Shown here in pieces: positions 60,101-64,000 of a stretch of DNA of 64,000 bases (within the stretch, counting starts at the first letter, position 1; every line of letters begins with the position of its first letter). The DNA is from an uncultured Eubacteriales bacterium. GTDB taxonomy: Bacteria > Bacillota > Clostridia > Tissierellales > Peptoniphilaceae. Under the pieces are notes generated by a model, which was not told the origin of the DNA, did not search any database, and was given only the letters and a program-made list of their open reading frames with translations. The stretch is taken from contig UQDI01000002.1 in assembly GCA_900539725.1 (NCBI GenBank), positions 29,508 to 93,507 on the forward strand. Reading direction: 5' to 3'. Position numbers and translations under genes: made by a program.

Positions 60101-62027
60101 TTATGAAGGATTTGATATCAAAGACTTTAAAGCAAAAGCAAAACCAATCTACGTTGAAAATGTTTATGAATATTTGGAAACATTAAGTGGAGATCAATAT
60201 AAAGCTTTAGACCAAGCTATTAAATTAGCTGAAGAACAAGGTAGGCTTGATAGAAATGGCAACAAACATGCAGTTCTTGCTTGGTTACCAAAATTTGAAG
60301 CACCACATGGTTCAAAGAAACCACAATTTACTTTAAAGATTAATCAACTAGTAGTTGATAAGAAAAAATTTAAAGAATACGAAGATCATAAATACAGTGG
60401 AGAAAAGTTTACTAACCATGCTGTCTTTGATATATTCTACGCTAATCACCCAATAACTATCACAGATGGTCATAAGGGAAATGTTGATAAGACAATGAGA
60501 ATCTATGATGAAAATGGTAAAATTGTCAACAAAGATAAAGCTGAAGAATGGTTCAGAGGCTATGTTGAACTTAAGTTTGGCGATCAATATGATTACAAAA
60601 TTAAGTATAAACACATAAAACCTGGCTATGTAGATATCAACTCATCTAATAGAGACAAAGAAGCTGAATTCGTAGACTTCTTTGCTACTGATAATAAGAA
60701 CAATGGCTTCAGACCAGTATTAAGAGAGTTATTAGATCTAAAAGATGGTTTCTATGCAGAATATTCTTTAGATGGAAAAACTTTCTTAAGTAAAGAAGAA
60801 ATTCAAGCAAAAATTGCTAAAAATGAAATAACTCTTGGTGACATTCTTGGTGTAAAGATTAAACACGAAAGAGGCTTTGAAATTAATAAAGAAGTTGAAT
60901 TCGTCCTACCAATGATGATTCCTAATCTTGATGCAAAAGTAGAAAACGGAAAAGTTTACTACATTGGTCAAGACGGTAAGAGAGTTGAGCTTGGCGATGC
61001 TGATAAGTTCTTCAAACTTGATCAACTGAAAAGTTCTGACAAAAAAGATGATATGTTTACAACAAACTCAGTTGAAGGCTCTAACACTGTTACTGTATAT
61101 CTTGAAAAAGAAAGATTCATCAGAGTATTTAAGGAATTCCTTGCAGCTAATGGTGAAAAGCTAAAGAATCTTGATAACTTAGAAGCTAAATTTGTTGTAT
61201 ACCAAATAATTAAAGATGAAAAGGGTAATGTTATTAAGAAAGAAAAAGTTGGCGAGTTAAAAGCTAATAAGGCTAATGACTTCACTGACATGCTTGATCA
61301 TCTACCAATCTTTAAGAAGACAACAACTATCGAAAAAGATGGTACTGTTAAAGTTGATGTAGTTAATTACGAGTATGAGCTTGAAGAAACTGCAATGCCA
61401 GGCTTTGAATCAAAGGTTTATAAGCTAGATGATAGCGATAAACTTGGTTTTGTATGGCAAGCTAAAAACACTGAAAAACCAGAAGAACCAGAAGAACCAG
61501 GAGAAAATCCTAAGAAAGAGCCTAAGAAAGTCACTGTTACTATCAGAGTTAACAAGACTTGGGAAGTTCTTAATAACGGATCAACTCCAAGCATTCAAGT
61601 TGAGCTATATGCTAATGGTAAGGCTACTGGCAAGATCTTCACATTAGGCAATGGTAACTGGAGCGCTGTATTTGAAAATCTACCATCTAAGGATAAAGAT
61701 GGTAATGACATCATCTACACTGTAGTTGAAGTCGGTTCAGCTGATGGCATTACTATGATCGATGATAGAAAGTTTGAAGTTATTTACAAGACAAACGCAG
61801 ATGGTAGCATCACTATATTAAATAAAGAAGTGCCAAAGGAAGAAGAAAAGGATAAGGAAGAGCCTAAGAAGGATGAGCCTCATGATGACGAAGAAGAAAA
61901 AGATCATGATCAAGGTAAGAAAGATTTACCTAAGACTGGTGTAGCTGAAGACTTAGCTAGCATCTATTTTGCCTTCGTATTATTACTCGGCTTAGTATTT
62001 ATCAAAAAGAGATATCTTGTAAAATAA
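54183..62027 (+). CDS. Giant LPKTG-anchored surface protein (2614 aa)
   Basis: This very large cell-wall protein has a signal peptide (MNRKIRVIILTMVLTVLMFG, cut after about residue 26). A Glu/Lys/Pro/Ala-rich stalk (about 28-190, with KPEAK and APKQEEKK-like repeats) and a charged coiled-coil-like region (about 195-330) follow. The body (about 400-2400) consists of large beta domains I cannot name; many segments contain KNADGS, TYVDAEGK and similar loops. A Cna_B-like domain (about 2445-2545, VTIRVNKTWEVLNNG, ENLPSKDKDG, YTVVEVG) precedes an acidic linker. The sorting signal is LPKTG at residues 2582-2586, followed by a hydrophobic helix and KKRYLVK. Class B sortase lies just downstream. It is probably an adhesin. 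GGAGGGGAG is the ribosome binding site. Confidence 0.88.
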   Translation: MNRKIRVIILTMVLTVLMFGGTRLMAEDNLDVNTTEASQTETPKDEGKVEPMAKEGEEGESSVETDKNTDIDGNEANDEKVTGETETTEPKANENENTEKTEDKPEAKQEEKKTEAPKQEEKKPEAKKADKPAEAPAKAPEKPKEPGTEDGGESEDAGKTSDTGTTPTEGKGTGEGEGTETTPEVDPDKDKDLSDLKAQIEKEKDPKKKADLQKEYNEKYLAKVEAEGKDKIDPELQERLTDDNDIKNYNIIKAKQKELKEKKEAIDKKVAEGKLKPNEVNDLYADYEKSIKEYNDLVGSFNPPRKLTAEETEIKKDYTKKPYINIDEKNSSPAGKAKYAEYKKYKEALDKALNPKENGLTKEEYEALGVKDLKGLKAEFDKLNQEVLDMINSGKDIVPAFTDGDGKPKVDIFAYDFSGSVDLNKKVEEGKDYYIPDGTKLDLFVQVGRNNDGSKIKFTLTPTKVGEPEGGEVSARDNVIYLNGEEIKLNRVDNPDGTYHYEFETSYNFGVAQLKFTIPAIYGELHEGFNIGIQVGEKKISNNFLITKKGYDEKPDTGSIGNTDIENPKKEDAGKTEGSKVTEHTDKLFNIFAILKESNGYIDKVLVNSSNGQALPLAHVKITMTLPQNYDGNFAEYIHKSGLKYEDQGNGKYVLELDTKEFGNNLIEENGKYYLKNADGSKGTELKKATDNDLTNALLTGKDGKTYVDAEGKEHKVTTVEVLENETNKPTDDVYRLVDKTVQKKNAEGNFEDVCILNDKNIGTSNGLTYELRGDTLLIYKKEDVKDVYDGHVSNKDNEAEPKVTPTNEGKQVTIKETETSKDESYGGTIVENAIFDKDGKYLKKSSDELKGEPEALIDQNGKKYTGNVILTEDEKKAGFKEIDGKKYNIVTNGVFEKITKTVGSKEVTEYYIIDGLSYSDKLSLIDKFGRKMDIGVTKNDDGTYTFTKDKHDPKTSNGTTLIVGNKDELIYVNSKNYKVTDTNGLEYIVGKYYYNGTKLVGITEKDKIIGDKYYPDLVKALLKRKTIETYTTDDGKNLEVPDKANKLYGSDKKKDYYKDGDNFYAKQTIGEGENQKTIFVSENEVLTEDSVKKIVQVYQNGSQKLVDVDSIFNAINQAKFQIKFPGFLAGKKVVYTLKTDIAADYEHINTDGNSERISIYKDKDGNHMNAKSEKTINKYFTLKNVEEKNYNFFKQHPDALEKNLDYHFFNIFFRDGSDRQRDVYIGDLLDLEEKSKTDENLKKTNKKELDLLAKLRKELRRLTGNDNADFKYDNGTLTFVDGDKEINVNRTLLWKVGFKNPDGALFPEDSDSEITIEDHNMDNRLVYDEIIINHTRKKYKEAEEAAGENFKGNKEYFFLDQIKRIFLGVNPNYKDYRFVPAGENYLITRADIEAALNSLDSNNEGTITKGSGENAISYKVSYDPTTAQIKIKVFDAFYKQHKPTNTDKNHFKSPVQKGYQEWVKGRITEFDKITADDVNGFKTDFESFIKSTYKETTDCFGVLTHKFDEMIKKINSDKTLNDNAKKEKIAEFKKAFKKELEKLNLAYLDIEKNGGDYKFDDMRFNALRIELEAGQSIGGAMDSTKKKYLGITSVIVPDIDIPYTDEFGDKLTNKDLYLNQEVKKILKNGIGEGANKKIYKEADLNDEAKFRKIMEEAYKRVNALKDDKGNSLIKDLVKVNDGKVGIEKYNVKRGSEFKYNDFAIGEGADKKSLKDKAGHTVNPYFVGDGENPITADKNIEKYLEAYKGKINVDEFKNSDLYKELTNPEIEIGLYYMHALGYNRAKFANKANYKLNKVHQGPGIFGKEDKWKNKVCYPGIGQCIENAGGKDFPAEEGGQTQDEEKMKAEDDFSLSYSPAASNFESENPKFDKKSKTGKIDFSNDEDKDKKVDYTIELTVDKLKTDQKIGGDSTKPIDPKAAEKEAKNYNKRGYFVYKNSLIIDFLPEIFRFENGSSMTLTIDEKALTANGANTYEGFDIKDFKAKAKPIYVENVYEYLETLSGDQYKALDQAIKLAEEQGRLDRNGNKHAVLAWLPKFEAPHGSKKPQFTLKINQLVVDKKKFKEYEDHKYSGEKFTNHAVFDIFYANHPITITDGHKGNVDKTMRIYDENGKIVNKDKAEEWFRGYVELKFGDQYDYKIKYKHIKPGYVDINSSNRDKEAEFVDFFATDNKNNGFRPVLRELLDLKDGFYAEYSLDGKTFLSKEEIQAKIAKNEITLGDILGVKIKHERGFEINKEVEFVLPMMIPNLDAKVENGKVYYIGQDGKRVELGDADKFFKLDQLKSSDKKDDMFTTNSVEGSNTVTVYLEKERFIRVFKEFLAANGEKLKNLDNLEAKFVVYQIIKDEKGNVIKKEKVGELKANKANDFTDMLDHLPIFKKTTTIEKDGTVKVDVVNYEYELEETAMPGFESKVYKLDDSDKLGFVWQAKNTEKPEEPEEPGENPKKEPKKVTVTIRVNKTWEVLNNGSTPSIQVELYANGKATGKIFTLGNGNWSAVFENLPSKDKDGNDIIYTVVEVGSADGITMIDDRKFEVIYKTNADGSITILNKEVPKEEEKDKEEPKKDEPHDDEEEKDHDQGKKDLPKTGVAEDLASIYFAFVLLLGLVFIKKRYLVK

Positions 62028-62036
62028 GGAGATAGT

Positions 62037-62795
62037 ATGAAGAGATCAAAGATATTAATCAATATACTGATTGTTATAACAAGTTTATTTTTAATATACA
62101 AGGTCTACTCATACATCGACGTAAAAAGACAAGAGAAAGAGTCTGTGGACATCTATAAGAAGATTGAAGATATAGGTCTTAAGAGGACTAAGGACGCGGG
62201 CGAGGATCATGGTGATGCCTATAACGGTGCTGATGAAAATGATGATGACGCAAAGAAGGTCGACTTTGATGCGCTTGAATCCATTAGCAAGGACATCGTC
62301 TCATGGATCGAGTCGGATGAGGGAAGTATAGACTACCCTGTCGTAAAGGGCAAGAACAATACTTACTACCTTTATCACGCGGTCACTGGCCAAAGGAATT
62401 TGGTCGGATCCATCTTCATGGACTACAGAAACGAATCGATGGCGGACCCGATGATCATGATCTACGGACACGTGGTCAAGAACGGTACGATGTTTGCTTC
62501 GCTTCACGAGTTTAAAAAGAATCCCACTGAGACTGGCTTTACTATATACACAAGGGAGCAAGATTTTAGAACCACTTGCGTCCTTGCTGCCAGAGTCTCG
62601 GGCGAGACGTATATCAATCCAAAGGATTACAAGACTTTTGAAAAAAGAAAAGAACTCTACAGCTTTCTTAAGAAGCACGCCGTGTACGACACGGGCTACG
62701 AGCTTAAGGAAGATGACCAGATCATTAATCTAGTCACATGCACTTATGAGGCCAAGAATCAAAGGCTCATAGTGATGACGGTTGTAGATAGATAA
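62037..62795 (+). CDS. srtB: Class B sortase
   Basis: This 252-residue transpeptidase has an N-terminal membrane anchor (about 8-27). Catalytic residues are His145 in MIYGHVVKNGTMF, Cys235 in LVTCTYEAKNQRLIV and Arg243 in the same segment. The YGH-x-x-K-x-G-x-MF pattern and length are class B-like rather than class A. It starts 9 bp after the giant LPKTG protein, so the two form one operon and that protein is the obvious substrate. An acidic linker (about 55-75) separates anchor and catalytic domain. Confidence 0.9.
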   Translation: MKRSKILINILIVITSLFLIYKVYSYIDVKRQEKESVDIYKKIEDIGLKRTKDAGEDHGDAYNGADENDDDAKKVDFDALESISKDIVSWIESDEGSIDYPVVKGKNNTYYLYHAVTGQRNLVGSIFMDYRNESMADPMIMIYGHVVKNGTMFASLHEFKKNPTETGFTIYTREQDFRTTCVLAARVSGETYINPKDYKTFEKRKELYSFLKKHAVYDTGYELKEDDQIINLVTCTYEAKNQRLIVMTVVDR

Positions 62796-62800
62796 GAGAT

Positions 62801-62835
62801 GCCTCTATGTAGTGATACATAGGGGCTTTTCTTTT
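62801..62835 (+). terminator. Terminator after the sortase gene
   Basis: GCCTCTATGTA pairs with TACATAGGGGC (loop GTGA, one wobble) and is followed by TTTTCTTTT. Confidence 0.9.
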
Positions 62836-63066
62836 GCCTTGAATATGGTAATGGCGCTCGCTGCACCACTCGCGTTTTGATTATTTACTTAGCCTTAACG
62901 CGCGTAAAACGATTTTTTAATAATGATAGTTTAGTATTATATATAAAGGATAAAAGATATTTTTCATGGGGGACTATAGATACATATAAATGATACATTG
63001 ATAAAATTTTATGAAAACGTGTTTTACTATGATATTTTCTTATACATTCGTATTCCGCACAATTCT
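62836..63066. other. Non-coding spacer
   Basis: I see no gene in the region from the terminator to the next promoter. It holds AT-rich DNA with a GC-rich patch at 62851-62910 (CGCTCGCTGCACCACTCGCG and AACGCGCGTAAAACG) that could form a weak hairpin. Confidence 0.4.
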
Positions 63067-63068
63067 AC

Positions 63069-63097
63069 TTTACAAAAATAAAGTTCTATGATATAAT
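63069..63097 (+). promoter_or_regulatory. Promoter of the transglutaminase-like gene
   Basis: TTTACA at 63069-63074 and TATAAT at 63092-63097, 17-bp spacing. The leader to the start codon is about 75 nt and contains a second, unused AAAGGAGAATG. Confidence 0.6.
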
Positions 63098-63178
63098 ATA
63101 TATAAATCAAAGGAGAATGATTTAAATCAGTAAAGGACTATAGAAATATTACGCAAAATATAGATATGGGGTGATGAT

Positions 63179-63928
63179 ATGCTACTGATTGAAACTTTAT
63201 TTATTGTACAAATTTTCATATTCGTATTCTTTCCTACTATGAAGGAACAAAATAAACTAGTGGAAGGAATCAACAACTGCGAAAGCGAAATTAAGTTCGA
63301 GAAAGTACTTATCAAGAATGACTCCGAATGGGACTCTGCTTTACAAGAAGTTTATGACATCATTAAAGGACGAAGCGACTGTAAGTTTGGTGTCACGGAC
63401 TTCCAGAAGATTTCGTCTAGCTACAGTAAGTCGAGGCAGACGCTGACCATTAAGCCTAAGTTTAAGCAAGATATTGGCACATTAAATGCTAAGAAAGCTA
63501 AAACTGATGGCTATGCAAAGGAATTAAAAAATTTGGTTGAATCTTGGCCTAAGAATCTCAGCGACATACAAAAAATTGAAAAGATCAACGACTACATAAT
63601 GGGTAAGTCTGACTACTACTACGAAGTGCTTAACAGCGCTCAAGGTGATAACATGACTACAAAGAATGGTTTTTATTACTATTCTTGGCAAGCCATCATG
63701 GACGAAGGCAAAGGTGTATGCGAAGCGTACGCTGGGTTATTTAACCGTATGTGTGAGCTATGCGGCATTGAATCAGAAACTGTTACTAATGCTGATCACG
63801 CTTGGAACAGAGCAAAGGTCAATGGCGAGTGGAAATACTTCGACGTAACTTGGAATGACACTACTAAAAAACCTAGGAAGTACTTTAACTTAACTCAAGC
63901 GCAAATGGCGGCTGACGGCGAACATTAA
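63179..63928 (+). CDS. Transglutaminase-like secreted or membrane-anchored protein
   Basis: This 249-residue protein has an N-terminal hydrophobic segment (about 2-19) that acts as an anchor or uncleaved signal. The C-terminal half is a transglutaminase-like domain with a complete triad: Cys181 in GKGVCEAYAGLFNRMC, His207 in NADHAWNRAKVNGEWKYFDV and Asp222 in FDVTWND. Bacterial members are often cysteine proteases or cross-linking enzymes at the cell surface. Four Cys lie elsewhere (about residues 34, 74, 192 and 195). It lies downstream of a surface protein-sortase operon but has its own promoter. GGGGTGAT is the ribosome binding site. Confidence 0.82.
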   Translation: MLLIETLFIVQIFIFVFFPTMKEQNKLVEGINNCESEIKFEKVLIKNDSEWDSALQEVYDIIKGRSDCKFGVTDFQKISSSYSKSRQTLTIKPKFKQDIGTLNAKKAKTDGYAKELKNLVESWPKNLSDIQKIEKINDYIMGKSDYYYEVLNSAQGDNMTTKNGFYYYSWQAIMDEGKGVCEAYAGLFNRMCELCGIESETVTNADHAWNRAKVNGEWKYFDVTWNDTTKKPRKYFNLTQAQMAADGEH

Positions 63929-63953
63929 TTAACATTAGATATTACGGCTGTAT

Positions 63954-63993
63954 AATATCTATTGGGGAGTAAAACCTCAATAGATATTTTTTT
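63954..63993 (+). terminator. Terminator
   Basis: AATATCTATTGGGG pairs with CCTCAATAGATATT (one mismatch, 7-nt loop) and is followed by a T run. Confidence 0.9.
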
Positions 63994-64000
63994 GATAAAA

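Noticed and set aside
62851..62910. GC-rich patch with CGCTCG and AACGCG considered as another copy of the 6163 repeat
   Set aside because: The similarity is limited to a few bases and the 36-bp unit cannot be aligned.

Overview
The window reads as the chromosome of a low-GC, Gram-positive, strictly anaerobic Firmicute. Ferritin, rubrerythrin, hemerythrin and flavodoxin genes, LPXTG and sortase genes, lipobox lipoproteins, strong AGGAGG ribosome binding sites and near-consensus TTGACA-N17-TATAAT promoters all fit. The general look suggests Tissierellia/Peptoniphilaceae, but no rRNA is present to confirm this. Almost every gene is on the + strand, in tightly packed operons with 4-14 bp overlaps. 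I see no prophage, IS element or CRISPR array.

Layout. 1-6.1 kb: trmN6-like and rsmI methyltransferases, a NurA-HerA DNA end-processing pair, and glycogen synthase. 6.1-6.6 kb: a non-coding spacer with 36-bp and 17-bp tandem repeats and a perfect CRP/FNR-type site. 6.6-11 kb: aspartase, two membrane proteins, and an arsenite methyltransferase (arsM) interrupted by an in-frame TGA exactly where the family has its catalytic Cys. 11-14.6 kb: a heterodimeric ABC exporter behind a hairpin leader. 14.6-19.4 kb: metG-tatD-rnmV-rsmA-arsR. 19.5-21.4 kb: two secreted proteins. 21.6-28.8 kb: a cobalamin riboswitch followed by cbiMNQO and tetrapyrrole genes (met8-like, hemC, cobA-hemD, hemB), then RNase HI. 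28.8-38 kb: an Xre/ImmA/C39-peptidase operon, dsdA, a PII-like protein with a cation/proton antiporter, and a BMP-type nucleoside ABC importer with a half-degenerate ATPase. 38-44.7 kb: a glucosaminidase, a putative 5-oxoproline transporter with pyroglutamyl peptidase, and a TetR regulator with matching operators at its own and the next gene. 45.7 kb: two tRNAs. 46-51.9 kb: ferritin, rubrerythrin, murA, mreB, then an AhpD-like protein and an ArsS-type radical SAM enzyme, again with an in-frame TGA at a conserved Cys. 52-54 kb: flavodoxin, ZIP transporter, hemerythrin. 54-64 kb: a 2614-residue LPKTG surface protein, a class B sortase and a secreted transglutaminase-like protein.

The main discovery is a probable pair of selenoproteins. 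ArsM (TGA at 10791) and ArsS (TGA at 51889) lie 40 kb apart. In both, the TGA replaces a signature cysteine, conserved coding sequence continues after it, and a short hairpin with a G in its apical loop lies at bacterial-SECIS distance. The two enzymes catalyse successive steps of arsenosugar-precursor synthesis. A conventional ORF call would truncate both. The selenocysteine machinery itself (selA, selB, selC, selD) is not in the window.
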